Made by a program: the position numbers and the translations under genes. A model generated the notes under the pieces. The model made no database searches and was not told the DNA's origin. It saw nothing but the letters and a program-made list of their open reading frames with translations. DNA of 64,000 nt from Pseudomonas fluorescens (lineage in GTDB: Bacteria; Pseudomonadota; Gammaproteobacteria; Pseudomonadales; Pseudomonadaceae): the NCBI RefSeq assembly GCF_000967965.1, contig NZ_LACC01000005.1:48676-112675 (forward strand), read 5' to 3'. Positions 38,589-52,427 of the stretch are shown in pieces (position 1 is the first letter of the stretch; each line of letters opens with the position of its first letter).

Positions 38589-38841
38589 AAACCCCGCAGG
38601 CCTTGCGCCTTGGGCATTAGCCGGCATTTCGTCAATTATGTTTTGTAGGGAATGTAACGAACATAGTTGTTACTAAATGATAATCAATATTGTTTGGCGT
38701 GTTTTTTAAACTGCTTGTCCTTCGGATACTCGGGAAGTTGTCTTATATGGGCGTTACAGCAAGTAGCGGCGGGGCGTGTTTTGGCGGATTTTTCTGACAG
38801 AGATGGCGCTCTGGATCAATGTTTTTCCGGATCACCACCAT
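38589..38841. other. Gene-free region upstream of nuo
   Basis: No gene is supported here. A motif AAATGATAATCAATATT lies at about 38679-38695. Its centre GATAAT fits a Fur hexamer, and on the other strand TTGATTATCATTTA fits half of an Anr/FNR site. Neither match is complete. Confidence 0.35.
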
Positions 38842-38940
38842 CCCCTGTAGGAGCGAGCCTGCTCGCGATAGCGGTCTGTCAGGTGACATCTCTGCTGGAT
38901 GTGTCGGCCTCATCGCGAGCAGGCTCGCTCCTACAAGGGG
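38842..38940. repeat. REP/BIME inverted pair
   Basis: Two opposed copies of the GTAGGAGCGAGCCTGCTCGC repeat lie between the aceA terminator and the nuo upstream region. Confidence 0.88.
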
Positions 38941-38967
38941 TTTTGCAGTGTTTGTTGAATCCCAGGC

Positions 38968-38998
38968 AAAAAAACGCCCCGAACCAGTCGGGGCGTCA
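38968..38998 (-). terminator. Intrinsic terminator after aceA
   Basis: On the minus strand the stem GACGCCCCGAC / GGGGCG with a short loop is followed by seven T. Confidence 0.9.
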
Positions 38999-39063
38999 GA
39001 TGTGCAGCGCTGCGGTTAGCTTTCTATTCGGCCCGCAGCGGCTGATGTCTCAGGTGAAGCAGA

Positions 39064-40389
39064 TCAGTGGAACTGTTCTTCTTCAGTCGAACCGGTCAGC
39101 GCGGTTACCGAGGACGAGCCACCCTGGATCACGGTGGTCATGTCGTCGAAGTAGCCGGTGCCCACTTCCTGCTGGTGGGCCACGAAGGTGTAACCCTTGG
39201 CGGCGTCAGCGAATTCCTGCTCTTGCAGCTTCACGTAGGCAGTCATGTCGTTGCGGGCGTAGTCGTGCGCCAGGTTGAACATGCTGTGCCACATGTTGTG
39301 AATGCCGGCCAGGGTGATGAACTGGTGCTTGTAGCCCATGGCGGACAGTTCGCGCTGGAACTTGGCGATGGTCGCGTCGTCCAGGTTTTTCTTCCAGTTG
39401 AAGGAAGGCGAGCAGTTGTACGACAGCAGTTGGTCCGGGTATTCCTTCTTGATCGCTTCAGCGAAGCGACGAGCCTCGTCCAGGTCCGGCTTGGCGGTTT
39501 CGCACCAGATCAGGTCGGCGTAAGGAGCGTAGGCCAGGCCGCGAGCGATGGCCTGGTCCAGACCGGCGCGCACTTTGTAGAAGCCTTCCTGGGTACGTTC
39601 GCCAGTCACGAATGGCTGGTCGTACGGGTCGCAGTCGGACGTCAGCAGGTCAGCGGCGTTAGCGTCGGTACGGGCCAGGATGATGGTCGGAGTACCGGCA
39701 ACGTCAGCAGCCAGGCGAGCAGCGGTCAGCTTCTGTACGGCTTCCTGGGTAGGAACCAGTACCTTGCCGCCCATGTGGCCGCATTTCTTCACGGAAGCCA
39801 GCTGGTCTTCGAAGTGAACGCCGGCGGCGCCTGCTTCGATCATGCTCTTCATCAGCTCGTAAGCGTTCAGTACGCCGCCGAAACCGGCTTCAGCGTCAGC
39901 CACGATCGGCGCGAAGTAGTCGATGTAGCCAGCGTCGCCCGGGTTCTTGCCGGCTTTCCACTGGATCTGGTCGGCACGACGGAACGAGTTGTTGATGCGC
40001 TTGACCACGGTTGGAACCGAGTCCACCGGGTACAGCGACTGGTCCGGGTACATCGATTCGGCGGAGTTGTTGTCCGCAGCCACTTGCCAGCCCGACAGGT
40101 AGATCGCCTGGATGCCGGCCTTGACTTGTTGTACAGCCTGGCCGCCGGTCAGGGCGCCCATGCAGTTGACGAAATCTTTCTCAGGACGGAAGGCTGGCTT
40201 GGCACCCTGGGTAACCAGGTTCCACAGCTTCTCGGCGCCCATTTTTGCAAAGGTGTGCTCAGGTTGAACCGAGCCACGCAGACGGACGACGTCAGCAGCG
40301 GAGTAAGTGCGTGTCACGCCTTTCCAGCGCGGGTTTTCAGCCCAGTCTTTTTCGAGGGCTGCAATTTGCTGTTCGCGTGTCAGTGCCAT
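39064..40389 (-). CDS. aceA: Isocitrate lyase
   Basis: AceA cleaves isocitrate into succinate and glyoxylate, the first step of the glyoxylate shunt needed for growth on acetate and fatty acids. The 441-residue protein has the catalytic loop KKCGHMGGK with the active Cys, and the metal-binding DAEAGFGG. The length is that of the E. coli type, shorter than the larger mycobacterial type 2 enzyme. It stands alone, with its own terminator and a long leader. Confidence 0.97.
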   Translation of the reverse strand: MALTREQQIAALEKDWAENPRWKGVTRTYSAADVVRLRGSVQPEHTFAKMGAEKLWNLVTQGAKPAFRPEKDFVNCMGALTGGQAVQQVKAGIQAIYLSGWQVAADNNSAESMYPDQSLYPVDSVPTVVKRINNSFRRADQIQWKAGKNPGDAGYIDYFAPIVADAEAGFGGVLNAYELMKSMIEAGAAGVHFEDQLASVKKCGHMGGKVLVPTQEAVQKLTAARLAADVAGTPTIILARTDANAADLLTSDCDPYDQPFVTGERTQEGFYKVRAGLDQAIARGLAYAPYADLIWCETAKPDLDEARRFAEAIKKEYPDQLLSYNCSPSFNWKKNLDDATIAKFQRELSAMGYKHQFITLAGIHNMWHSMFNLAHDYARNDMTAYVKLQEQEFADAAKGYTFVAHQQEVGTGYFDDMTTVIQGGSSSVTALTGSTEEEQFH

Positions 40390-40756
40390 GGGAGATAAAC
40401 CTCGTCGCGTCTTTATGAAAAGTTGTTCTGCGGTGGAAAATTCCTGCGCTCGCTGACCAGAAGCTTAAGCGGTCAAGTCGGATTTGGCGGGGAGGGCGAC
40501 GGGATGAACGATCGGCTCGAGGGGAAGTGAGCAGGTAAAGGCGAACTGCGGGCGCATTCGGGCGTCGTGGGCCTTGGTGCGAACATCAGTGTGGTGCCGG
40601 GTTACCTATTACGCTTCCGTCCCTCGGGACAACTTCGTTCCAGTCGACAACCTCGTCAAACACACCTTGTGGGCGGTACAGACACGAAGCGGTTCGCGGG
40701 GGTAGGTGCGAACATCGCCTCGAAGGCCCTTGCCAGGGCCTCTGATTAGCGGGAGC
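40390..40756 (-). promoter_or_regulatory. Long 5' leader of aceA
   Basis: From the predicted transcription start near 40756 to the ATG, the leader is about 367 bases without a credible gene. It holds a hairpin of AGGCCCT / AGGGCCT (40724-40741), a palindrome TCCCTCGGGA near 40619, and a perfect 12-base direct repeat GGTGCGAACATC (plus-strand spelling) at 40576-40587 and 40705-40716. Such length and structure suggest post-transcriptional control. Confidence 0.5.
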
Positions 40757-40762
40757 GAGGCC

Positions 40763-40791
40763 ATCATGCCTTTGCTTTTTTGGCTCGTCAA
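40763..40791 (-). promoter_or_regulatory. Sigma-70 promoter of aceA
   Basis: On the minus strand TTGACG (40786-40791) and CATGAT (40763-40768) are separated by exactly 17 bases. It is the best promoter match between aceA and the gene upstream. Confidence 0.65.
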
Positions 40792-40863
40792 ACGTTTTGT
40801 AGTGCTTTTTTTAAGGCACTACATCTTTGGTCTAATACGACTCGTCAGTCAGTTTTTGGTGCT

Positions 40864-41625
40864 TTAGTCCAAGGTGTCGACTTTCACCCGCAATGTCATG
40901 TCGTTGCGGCTCTGGGTCGAGTAGCTGCGGGTCTGGCCCTGTTTGTCGGCCTGGGTCTGGCCGTTGACCCCGGCCAGCAGGATCCACTCACCGAGGTGGC
41001 CGGTGACGGTTGTGTCGGTGCTTTGTACGTTCACTACATCGGGACGTTCCTGGCTCATGCGGTCACGGTTGGTGCTGATCGACAGGTGAACGATGTCGCC
41101 GGTGACGTTTGCCGTGACATAGAAACCCTGGGTGACGTTGCGGTATTGGGTCTCGCTGCTGTAACCGCCGTAGGTATCAGTCTGGCTGCTGGTAATCGGC
41201 ACGCTCTGGCCGACCTGGATCAGTGCCGGTGCGCCTTCGCTGGCCTGCACTTGCTGAATACCGCCGTCGCGGCTATCGGTGCTGTAGTTGATGATGCGGG
41301 TCTGGCTTGGCTTGGCGCCGTTCACCGAATAACTCTGGTCACCCTGGAAGTTGTTGTCGCTGGTATCGACGGTGATCAGCAGGCGCTTGGGTGCGGTGTC
41401 GAGTTGCGAAAGAAGGGCTTTAAGTTCGTCGATCTTGCGCTGATCGGCGTTGACGATGAGTTGATTGCCGTAGGTGCTGACCTGTCCGTCCTTGCCGATG
41501 AAATCTTGCGCCACCGGCAGCAGGTCGGCGCTGGTGCGGTAGTTCAGGGGCACGATTTCGGTGGCTGCCATGACCGAAAAACTGCAGGCCACCAGCAGGG
41601 TGCTGAGCAGGGTGCGTAGGGACAT
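40864..41625 (-). CDS. Periplasmic protein with secretin-like domains
   Basis: This 253-residue protein starts MSLRTLLSTLLVACSFSVMA, a Sec signal peptide. After it come a short secretin N-type domain (EIVPLNYRTSADLLPVAQDF, then NQLIVNADQRKIDELKALL) and a region resembling the small beta domain of secretins. It is far too short to form a secretin channel with the usual N0-N3 domains. Its place next to aceA is conserved in Pseudomonas as I recall, and the function is unknown. The start has GGAG nine bases upstream. It could help assemble or plug a secretin made elsewhere, but that is a guess. Confidence 0.75.
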   Translation of the reverse strand: MSLRTLLSTLLVACSFSVMAATEIVPLNYRTSADLLPVAQDFIGKDGQVSTYGNQLIVNADQRKIDELKALLSQLDTAPKRLLITVDTSDNNFQGDQSYSVNGAKPSQTRIINYSTDSRDGGIQQVQASEGAPALIQVGQSVPITSSQTDTYGGYSSETQYRNVTQGFYVTANVTGDIVHLSISTNRDRMSQERPDVVNVQSTDTTVTGHLGEWILLAGVNGQTQADKQGQTRSYSTQSRNDMTLRVKVDTLD

Positions 41626-41705
41626 ATCCGTTATCTCCGCCAACTTGAATTGATGATAGTGCCAGTTTGTCGGCCTGGAGTGGCGCTAGTTGAATCGTAG
41701 GCAGC

Positions 41706-41741
41706 AAAACGCCCCGGCATCCGAAGATAGCGGGGCGTTTT
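41706..41741 (-). terminator. Intrinsic terminator after the GNAT gene
   Basis: An 11-base stem AAAACGCCCCG / CGGGGCGTTTT ends the roxA-GNAT transcript and isolates the secretin-like gene downstream. Confidence 0.85.
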
Positions 41742-41762
41742 GTGGTGTTTACATGCAGCTTT

Positions 41763-41856
41763 TGTGGCGAGGGGGCTTGCTCCCGCTGGGCTGCGCAGCA
41801 GCCCCAATAATTTAGGGCCGCTTCGCGACCCAACGGGGGCAAGCCCCCTCGCCACA
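41763..41856. repeat. REP pair of a second family (GTGGCGAGGGGGC)
   Basis: Opposed copies of TGTGGCGAGGGGGCTTGC and its complement flank a short GC-rich centre. The core differs from the GGAGCGAGCCTGCTCGC family seen elsewhere and matches the palindrome at 61159-61188. Confidence 0.85.
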
Positions 41857-41861
41857 GGGTC

Positions 41862-42287
41862 TCAAGCGGAATGGCGAACCATGTCCACATGCGGAATCCC
41901 GGCTTCCAGGAACTCCTCACTGACCATGTGAAAGCCCAGGCGCTCATAGAACGCCGTGGCTTGTACCTGGGCGCTGAGCATCTGCTGCTTGAGTCCGCGC
42001 TCTTCGGCTTCACCGATGACCGCTTGCATCAGTGCATCGCCGACTTTCAGGCCGCGCCAGTCCTTGAGTACCGACACCCGGCCGACGTGCCCATCGGGCA
42101 GCAGGCGGGCGGTGCCGATCGGAAAGTCGCCTTCGTAAGCGAGGAAATGCACTGCATCAATGTCATCGGCGTCCCATTCCAGTTCTGGCGGAACGGATTG
42201 CTCGGCGACGAACACCGTCTCACGAATGCGCCGGATCTCGGCGTTGTCCTTCTGCCAGTCTGCGACACGTACGTGAATCTTATTCAT
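41862..42287 (-). CDS. GNAT-family N-acetyltransferase
   Basis: This 141-residue protein has the GNAT fold with the acetyl-CoA pyrophosphate loop seen in LKDWRGLKVGDALMQ and the C-terminal ATAFYERLGF block. The substrate is not known. I use the ATG at 42287 (MNKIHVRVADW). An upstream TTG would add two residues. It overlaps the end of roxA by eight bases, so the two are likely coupled. Confidence 0.9.
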   Translation of the reverse strand: MNKIHVRVADWQKDNAEIRRIRETVFVAEQSVPPELEWDADDIDAVHFLAYEGDFPIGTARLLPDGHVGRVSVLKDWRGLKVGDALMQAVIGEAEERGLKQQMLSAQVQATAFYERLGFHMVSEEFLEAGIPHVDMVRHSA

Positions 42288-43449
42288 CGGCAAACCCCAG
42301 GCTTCCTTGCTTGACCAGTTCGCACAGCAGGCCGCGACCGTCTTCGTCGCTCAGCCAGTCGCCAAGGTTGTCGGTGTGCAGCGAGTCGGCGGCGCAGATC
42401 ATCTTCAGCAGTTCGCGCAGCTTGCCTGGCAGGTAACGGCTCTGGCCGCTGGCGAACAGCAGCAGGTCGTCATCGACTTCAGACCACGCCAGGCGTGCGC
42501 TCGGGTTGCGAACCAGGATCGCGCCTTGCTCCAGGGCGGACATGAAGTCCTCTTCTTCAACCTCTTCCGGGCCCACCACCAGTTCCGGGTAGCGTGGCTC
42601 GGTCATGAACTGGCCGAACCAGGTCAGCAGCAGGCGCTCGTCGCTCATGTGTTCGGCCAGCAGGCCTTTGAGGCGGTCGAGTGCGTCGCGCTGGATCTGG
42701 TGAGGATCGGCAGTCGGCAAGGCGTCGGCGTCGGTGTAGCGTTCTTCGTCCGACAGGAACTGGCTGAGGAAGTCAGTGAAGTGGGTCAGCACTTCAGCAG
42801 CGCTCGGTGCGCGGAAGCCGACCGAGTAGGTCATGCATTCATCAACGGCAACGCCGCAATGGGCCAGGCGCGGTGGCAGGTAGAGCATGTCGCCCGGTTC
42901 CAGCACCCATTCATCGGTGGCTTCGAATTCGGAGAGGATGCGCAGGTCGGCGTGGGCCAGCATCGGGCTCTCGGTGTTGCACATCTGGCCGATCTTCCAG
43001 TTGCGCTTGCCGTGGCCTTGCAGCAGGAACACGTCGTAGTTGTCGAAGTGCGGACCAACGCTGCCACCCGGCGCGGCGTAGCTGATCATCACGTCGTCGA
43101 TGCGCCAGCTCGGCAGAAAGCGGAAATTTTCCAGCAGTTCGCTGACTTCCGGGACGAACTGATCCACGGCTTGAACCAGCAGGGTCCAGTCAGTTTCAGG
43201 CAGCTTGCTGAATTCATCTTCGGCGAACGGGCCGCGACGCAGTTCCCACGGACGCTCGCCATTCTCGATGATCAGTCGCGATTCGACTTCTTCTTCCAGC
43301 GCCAGGCCGGCCAGTTCGTCGGCGTCGATCGGGCTTTCGAAATCAGGAATCGCCTGACGGATCAACAGCGGCTTTTTCTGCCAGTAGTCGCGCAGGAATT
43401 CCCGTGCCGTGATGCCGCCCAGAAGTTGAAGAGGAATATCAGGATTCAT
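42280..43449 (-). CDS. roxA: 50S ribosomal protein L16 arginine hydroxylase (JmjC cupin)
   Basis: This 388-residue Fe(II)/2-oxoglutarate oxygenase of the YcfD/RoxA type hydroxylates an arginine of ribosomal protein L16. The iron-binding HxD is in PHFDNYD and the distal His in RLAHCGVAVDE. The C-terminal dimerisation and winged-helix parts account for the remaining length. I use the ATG at 43449 (MNPDIPLQLLGG). Neighbours are purB upstream and an acetyltransferase downstream. Confidence 0.93.
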   Translation of the reverse strand: MNPDIPLQLLGGITAREFLRDYWQKKPLLIRQAIPDFESPIDADELAGLALEEEVESRLIIENGERPWELRRGPFAEDEFSKLPETDWTLLVQAVDQFVPEVSELLENFRFLPSWRIDDVMISYAAPGGSVGPHFDNYDVFLLQGHGKRNWKIGQMCNTESPMLAHADLRILSEFEATDEWVLEPGDMLYLPPRLAHCGVAVDECMTYSVGFRAPSAAEVLTHFTDFLSQFLSDEERYTDADALPTADPHQIQRDALDRLKGLLAEHMSDERLLLTWFGQFMTEPRYPELVVGPEEVEEEDFMSALEQGAILVRNPSARLAWSEVDDDLLLFASGQSRYLPGKLRELLKMICAADSLHTDNLGDWLSDEDGRGLLCELVKQGSLGFADE

Positions 43450-43488
43450 GTGTAACCTATTGAAAAAATGCACTTTTCAGACGGGAAT

Positions 43489-43516
43489 AAAAACGCCCGG
43501 CGCGGCCGGGCGTCTT
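43489..43516 (-). terminator. Intrinsic terminator after purB
   Basis: On the minus strand the stem ACGCCCGG / CCGGGCGT is followed by TTTTTATT. Confidence 0.85.
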
Positions 43517-43535
43517 AAAAGGGTCTAGCGGTCGA

Positions 43536-44993
<1,458 letters not shown>

Positions 44994-45030
44994 TTACGCG
45001 TATTGCTGAGTTCTGTTCTGTTGATGCGGG

Positions 45031-45654
45031 TTATTCGTTACGCATCAAGGGGTAAAGCTCTTTGAGCAATTTGCGGCGGCTGATCACCAGCTGCCAGCGA
45101 TGACCGCCCAATTGCCGCCAAAGGCGCGCCGAACGAATGCCGGCCAGCAGCAGGGCGCGGATTTTCGAAGCGTTGCTCGGTTGTTGCAGGTTGCGCATGT
45201 CACCGTGTACCTGGATGCGTTGGCGCAGGGTGCTCAGGGTGTCCTGATACAGCGCGCCGCAGGCGGCGATCACGTTTTCGTGGGCCGGGCCGAAGTGTTC
45301 GACCTGGGACTGAATCTGCGGCAGGCGTTTGCCAATCACGTCGAGCATGTCGTTGCGCTTGGCCAGCTGTCGCTCAAGGCCGAGCATGGCCAGGGCATAA
45401 CGCAACGGCTCGCGCTGCAGGGCACTTGGGTCGCGTTCGAGGGCGCCGATCAGCGCACGGTAGCCTTCACGCAGGTTGATGTCGTCGCCGCCATAGACTT
45501 CCAGGGTGTCCTTGGGGTCGCGGATCAGCAGGCTGCCGAGCATGCAGGTCAGGCCGGCTTCGTTGGTCTGGCCGGTCTTGGCGATCCTGTCCACCAGCAC
45601 CGCGGCGAGAAACACGCCGCCCAGTGCTGTCAATTGCTCCTGAATCGGGTTCAT
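45031..45654 (-). CDS. hflD: High frequency lysogenization protein HflD
   Basis: This 207-residue helical protein is peripherally bound to the inner membrane. In E. coli it affects lambda CII. Its cellular role is otherwise unclear. The N-terminus [18 protein letters not shown] and the end MRNE fit the family. The start overlaps the mnmA stop in an ATGA. Confidence 0.93.
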   Translation of the reverse strand: MNPIQEQLTALGGVFLAAVLVDRIAKTGQTNEAGLTCMLGSLLIRDPKDTLEVYGGDDINLREGYRALIGALERDPSALQREPLRYALAMLGLERQLAKRNDMLDVIGKRLPQIQSQVEHFGPAHENVIAACGALYQDTLSTLRQRIQVHGDMRNLQQPSNASKIRALLLAGIRSARLWRQLGGHRWQLVISRRKLLKELYPLMRNE

Positions 45655-46784
45655 AGGGCCTGGCCCTTGCTCGTCCACGGCTCGGCTACTTCAATCACGC
45701 CGCCGCCGAGGCAGATTTCACCGTCGTAGAACACCACTGACTGGCCTGGAGTGACCGCGCGTTGCGGGTCATCGAAGGTCGCGCGATAACCGGTGGCGGT
45801 TTTTTCCAGGGTGCACGGTTGGTCGCTCTGGCGATAACGAACCTTGGCGGTCAGCTTGCGTGGCTGGCTCAGATCGACCGGGTTGACCCAGTAGATGTCC
45901 GAGGCGATCAGGGCGCGGGAGAACAGCCACGGGTGATCATTGCCCTGGCCAACGATCAGCTCGTTGTGTTCCAGGTCCTTGATCAGCACGTACCACGGCT
46001 CATCGCTGGCGTCTTTCAGGCCGCCAATGCCCAGGCCCTGGCGCTGACCGATGGTGTGGTACATCAGGCCGTGGTGGCGGCCGATGATTTCACCTTCGGT
46101 GGTCTTGATCTCGCCCGGTTGCGCCGGCAGGTACTGCTTGAGGAAGTCGCTGAAGCGGCGCTCGCCGATAAAGCAGATTCCGGTGGAGTCCTTTTTCTTC
46201 GCGGTCGCCAGTTCGTATTTCTCGGCAATGGCGCGCACTTGCGGTTTTTCCAGCTCGCCGACCGGGAACAGGGTCTTGGCGATCTGTTCGCCGCCGACAG
46301 CGTGCAGGAAGTAGCTCTGGTCCTTGTTCGGGTCCAGGCCCTTGAGCAGTTCGGTGCGGCCATCGATGTCGCGGCGACGCACGTAGTGGCCGGTTGCGAT
46401 CAGGTCGGCGCCGAGCACCATGGCGTAGTCGAGGAACGCCTTGAACTTGATTTCGCGGTTGCACAGGATGTCCGGGTTCGGCGTACGTCCGGCCTTGTAT
46501 TCGGCCAGGAAATGCTCGAACACGTTGTCCCAGTACTCGGCGGCGAAGTTGGCGGTGTGCAGCTTGATGCCAATCTTGTCGCACACGGCCTGGGCGTCCG
46601 CCAGGTCATCCATGGCGGTGCAGTATTCCGTTCCATCGTCTTCTTCCCAGTTCTTCATGAACAGGCCTTCCACCTCATAACCCTGCTCGATCAGCAGGAG
46701 GGCGGAAACGGAAGAGTCCACGCCGCCGGACATGCCGACAATGACGCGCTTCTTTTGTGTGTCAGAAGGGGCTGGATCACGCAT
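45651..46784 (-). CDS. mnmA: tRNA-specific 2-thiouridylase
   Basis: MnmA adds sulfur to U34 of tRNAs for Lys, Glu and Gln. The 377-residue enzyme has the PP-loop [13 protein letters not shown] and two catalytic cysteines, in ILCNREIKF and [11 protein letters not shown]. Length is normal. It is followed by hflD with a four-base overlap and preceded by the Nudix gene 59 bases upstream. Confidence 0.97.
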   Translation of the reverse strand: MRDPAPSDTQKKRVIVGMSGGVDSSVSALLLIEQGYEVEGLFMKNWEEDDGTEYCTAMDDLADAQAVCDKIGIKLHTANFAAEYWDNVFEHFLAEYKAGRTPNPDILCNREIKFKAFLDYAMVLGADLIATGHYVRRRDIDGRTELLKGLDPNKDQSYFLHAVGGEQIAKTLFPVGELEKPQVRAIAEKYELATAKKKDSTGICFIGERRFSDFLKQYLPAQPGEIKTTEGEIIGRHHGLMYHTIGQRQGLGIGGLKDASDEPWYVLIKDLEHNELIVGQGNDHPWLFSRALIASDIYWVNPVDLSQPRKLTAKVRYRQSDQPCTLEKTATGYRATFDDPQRAVTPGQSVVFYDGEICLGGGVIEVAEPWTSKGQAL

Positions 46785-46843
46785 AGGGATTCAATGAGTG
46801 TCTTGAAAAAGGACGCGATTCTATCAGGCTGGAGCCTGCATGG

Positions 46844-47290
46844 CTAAAGAGAAGGACGGATCAATTCGAGGCCGAAGTGAATGCCTGCCAGATAGTCGTC
46901 GATGCAGCGGATGATCAGCTCGCTGCGCCAGTTGTCGCGCTGCTCGATTAATTCCTCGCGGGTCAACCACTTGGCGCCGACGATGCCGTCATCCAGTTGA
47001 TAATCCGGGTGGTGTTTCAGTGGTTTGGCGATGAAGCAGACCCGCTGGTAGGTCACGCCGTTGCTCGGGGCGGTGTAGAGGTAAATGCCCAGAACGCCGG
47101 TCGGTTCGACGTCCCAGCCGGTTTCCTCGAGGGTTTCGCGCACGGCGGCTTCGGTCAGGGTTTCATTCGGGTCCAGATGACCGGCGGGCTGGTTGAGCAC
47201 GTTGCGGCCGGCCTTGTGCTCTTCGACCATCAGGAAACGGCCGTTGTCTTCGACGATGGTGGCGACGGTGATGTGGGGTTTCCAGTCCAT
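46844..47290 (-). CDS. nudJ: Nudix hydrolase (NudJ-like)
   Basis: This 148-residue enzyme has the complete Nudix box GHLDPNETLTEAAVRETLEE followed by TGW. NudJ proteins hydrolyse pyrimidine diphosphates and triphosphates, including HMP-PP of thiamine synthesis, and lie upstream of mnmA in E. coli too. It leads the mnmA-hflD-purB set. Confidence 0.88.
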   Translation of the reverse strand: MDWKPHITVATIVEDNGRFLMVEEHKAGRNVLNQPAGHLDPNETLTEAAVRETLEETGWDVEPTGVLGIYLYTAPSNGVTYQRVCFIAKPLKHHPDYQLDDGIVGAKWLTREELIEQRDNWRSELIIRCIDDYLAGIHFGLELIRPSL

Positions 47291-47324
47291 GAGATGTCCT
47301 CAAATTCCAAAGTTGAAACGCAGT

Positions 47325-47421
47325 CCAATGTAGGAGTGAGCCTGCTCGCGATGGCGGTATGTCAGTGACATCAATATTGGCTGACATGACGCTATCGCGA
47401 GCAGGCTCACTCCTACAATGG
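47325..47421. repeat. REP/BIME inverted pair
   Basis: Two opposed copies of the REP core, with a one-base variant (GAGTGAGCC), flank a spacer that itself holds a small inverted repeat. Confidence 0.88.
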
Positions 47422-47441
47422 ATTTGTGTGAATTCTGAAAA

Positions 47442-47472
47442 CACAAACCCCGGCACAGGGCCGGGGTTTGTG
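47442..47472 (-). terminator. Intrinsic terminator after monomeric isocitrate dehydrogenase
   Basis: A 13-base stem CACAAACCCCGGC / GCCGGGGTTTGTG is followed by TTTTC on the minus strand. Confidence 0.85.
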
Positions 47473-47488
47473 ATGTTCCCTTACAACC

Positions 47489-50206
<2,718 letters not shown>

Positions 50207-51463
50207 ATGGGTTACAAGAAGATTCAGGTTCCAGCCGTCGGCGACAAAATCACCGTCAATGCAGACCATTCTCTCAATGTTCCTAATAACCCGATCATCC
50301 CCTTCATCGAAGGCGACGGCATTGGTGTCGACATCAGCCCGGTCATGATCAAGGTTGTCGATGCTGCTGTTAAGAAGGCTTACGGTGGCGAGCGCAAGAT
50401 TTCCTGGATGGAAGTGTACGCCGGGGAAAAAGCGACTCAGGTTTACGATCAGGACACCTGGCTGCCTCAGGAAACCCTGGACGCGGTCAAGGATTACGTG
50501 GTTTCCATCAAGGGCCCGCTGACCACTCCGGTCGGTGGCGGCATCCGTTCCCTGAACGTGGCCCTGCGTCAGCAACTCGACCTTTACGTCTGCCTGCGCC
50601 CGGTGCGCTGGTTCGAAGGCGTGCCTAGCCCGGTCAAGAAGCCAGGCGATGTCGACATGACCATCTTCCGCGAGAACTCCGAAGACATCTACGCGGGCAT
50701 CGAGTGGAAGGCCGGCACGCCGGAAGCCACCAAGGTCATCAAGTTCCTGAAAGAAGAAATGGGCGTCACCAAGATCCGTTTCGACGAGAATTGCGGTATC
50801 GGCATCAAGCCGGTGTCCCTGCAGGGCACCAAGCGTCTGGCGCGCAAGGCCCTGCAATATGTGGTCGACAACGATCGTGATTCGCTGACCATCGTGCACA
50901 AAGGCAACATCATGAAGTTCACCGAAGGTGCCTTCAAGGAATGGGCCTACGAAGTGGCGGCTGAAGAGTTCGGCGCGACCCTGCTCGACGGCGGTCCGTG
51001 GATGCAGTTCAAGAACCCGAAAACCGGCAAGAATGTCATCGTCAAGGATGCCATCGCGGACGCCATGCTCCAGCAGATCCTGCTGCGCCCGGCCGAGTAC
51101 GATGTGATCGCGACCCTGAACCTGAACGGCGACTACCTCTCCGACGCCCTGGCGGCGGAAGTGGGCGGTATCGGTATCGCGCCGGGCGCCAACCTGTCCG
51201 ACACCGTAGCCATGTTCGAAGCCACCCACGGTACTGCACCGAAGTACGCCGGCAAGGACCAGGTCAACCCCGGTTCGCTGATCCTGTCCGCTGAAATGAT
51301 GCTGCGCCACATGGGCTGGACCGAAGCGGCCGACCTGATCATCAAGGGCACCAACGGCGCGATTTCCGCCAAGACCGTGACCTATGACTTCGAGCGCCTG
51401 ATGGAAGGCGCCAAGCTGGTGTCGTCTTCCGGCTTCGGCGATGCGCTGATCTCGCACATGTAA
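50207..51463 (+). CDS. icd: Dimeric NADP-dependent isocitrate dehydrogenase
   Basis: This 418-residue enzyme of the TCA cycle competes with isocitrate lyase for isocitrate. The substrate loop [20 protein letters not shown] contains the serine that AceK phosphorylates in E. coli. The start is [14 protein letters not shown] at 50207. An in-frame extension upstream is not conserved. The metal-binding [10 protein letters not shown] block is present. Confidence 0.97.
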   Translation: MGYKKIQVPAVGDKITVNADHSLNVPNNPIIPFIEGDGIGVDISPVMIKVVDAAVKKAYGGERKISWMEVYAGEKATQVYDQDTWLPQETLDAVKDYVVSIKGPLTTPVGGGIRSLNVALRQQLDLYVCLRPVRWFEGVPSPVKKPGDVDMTIFRENSEDIYAGIEWKAGTPEATKVIKFLKEEMGVTKIRFDENCGIGIKPVSLQGTKRLARKALQYVVDNDRDSLTIVHKGNIMKFTEGAFKEWAYEVAAEEFGATLLDGGPWMQFKNPKTGKNVIVKDAIADAMLQQILLRPAEYDVIATLNLNGDYLSDALAAEVGGIGIAPGANLSDTVAMFEATHGTAPKYAGKDQVNPGSLILSAEMMLRHMGWTEAADLIIKGTNGAISAKTVTYDFERLMEGAKLVSSSGFGDALISHM

Positions 51464-51479
51464 GAAAACGCAGGCACAC

Positions 51480-51521
51480 AAAAACCGCCTGATTCAAGTA
51501 TTTGAGTCAGGCGGTTTTTTT
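51480..51521 (+). terminator. Intrinsic terminator after icd
   Basis: A long stem (AACCGCCTGA / TCAGGCGGTT) is followed by TTTTTTA, between convergent icd and cspD. Confidence 0.9.
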
Positions 51522-51543
51522 ATGGCGGGATGACGGTGTGGGC

Positions 51544-51810
51544 TTACACGGTAACGGTCTGTTGCGGGGCGGATGCCGTCGCTTTCGAGGCGTCCACCGG
51601 GTTGCCGATGTTGATCGCGTGTAGGCCTTTGGGGCCCTGGATGATGTCGAATACGACAGCTTGCCCGGCTTTCAGGGTTCTATAACCTTCCATCTGGATG
51701 GCGGAGTAGTGGGCAAACAGATCTTCTGTCTTGCCGTCCTCAATGATGAAACCGTAACCCTTGGCATTGTTGAACCATTTGACCTTGCCGCTGACCTTGC
51801 CGCCTGACAT
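51544..51810 (-). CDS. cspD: Cold-shock domain protein CspD
   Basis: This 88-residue protein has the cold-shock fold with RNP1 KGYGFI and RNP2 DLFAHY. In E. coli CspD is induced in stationary phase and inhibits DNA replication. The divergent cspD-clpS arrangement is conserved. The start MSGGKVSGK is preceded by GGGAG. Confidence 0.93.
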   Translation of the reverse strand: MSGGKVSGKVKWFNNAKGYGFIIEDGKTEDLFAHYSAIQMEGYRTLKAGQAVVFDIIQGPKGLHAINIGNPVDASKATASAPQQTVTV

Positions 51811-52034
51811 ACCCAACTCCCTCTGCAACAGACTCCATCACTGGAGTATCATTCCGTACATCCGCAGTCGAATCTGTAAATAAGATTGACTCCGCGGACC
51901 TTTTTTACCCACTGTGGGCTCTATTGGTTGTAACACCCTTTTGCCGATAGTCAAGCTGACCCGGTAGTCGGAGTTGAAATCGCTGATAGCCGCCCCCACC
52001 ACTGTATTTGAACAACTGACGAACCTTTCTTTCC

Positions 52035-52397
52035 ATGCATGCAATCAGCCAGATTCGACTAACATTCAATCAGGATCGCCCTGATTCACACGACGACGAT
52101 TCCGCAGGCATTGCTGTTCAGGAGGCAAAGCCTGCACTACAGGCGCCGCCGATGTACAAGGTGGTTTTGTTCAATGATGACTACACACCGATGGATTTCG
52201 TCGTCGAAGTGCTCGAGGTGTTTTTTAACCTGAATCGCGAGCTGGCGACCAAGGTCATGCTGGCCGTCCATACAGAAGGGCGGGCAGTATGTGGAGTGTT
52301 TACCCGCGACATCGCTGAGACTAAGGCCATGCAGGTCAACCAGTACGCCAGGGAAAGCCAGCATCCGCTACTCTGTGAAATCGAGAAGGACGGTTAA
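52035..52397 (+). CDS. clpS: ClpA adaptor protein
   Basis: ClpS brings N-degron substrates to ClpAP. The 120-residue protein has a flexible N-terminal tail and the binding pocket block [16 protein letters not shown], plus [13 protein letters not shown]. It is followed 30 bases later by clpA. Confidence 0.96.
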   Translation: MHAISQIRLTFNQDRPDSHDDDSAGIAVQEAKPALQAPPMYKVVLFNDDYTPMDFVVEVLEVFFNLNRELATKVMLAVHTEGRAVCGVFTRDIAETKAMQVNQYARESQHPLLCEIEKDG

Positions 52398-52427
52398 TCG
52401 CCGACCACTTGGGTATGAGGTGAAGCT

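Noticed and set aside
38667..39278. Plus-strand frame of 203 codons near the aceA terminator
   Set aside because: It reads through a REP pair and the aceA terminator, so it is not a gene.
40567..40749. Short plus-strand frame in the aceA leader
   Set aside because: Sixty codons with no recognisable features, opposite a predicted leader RNA.
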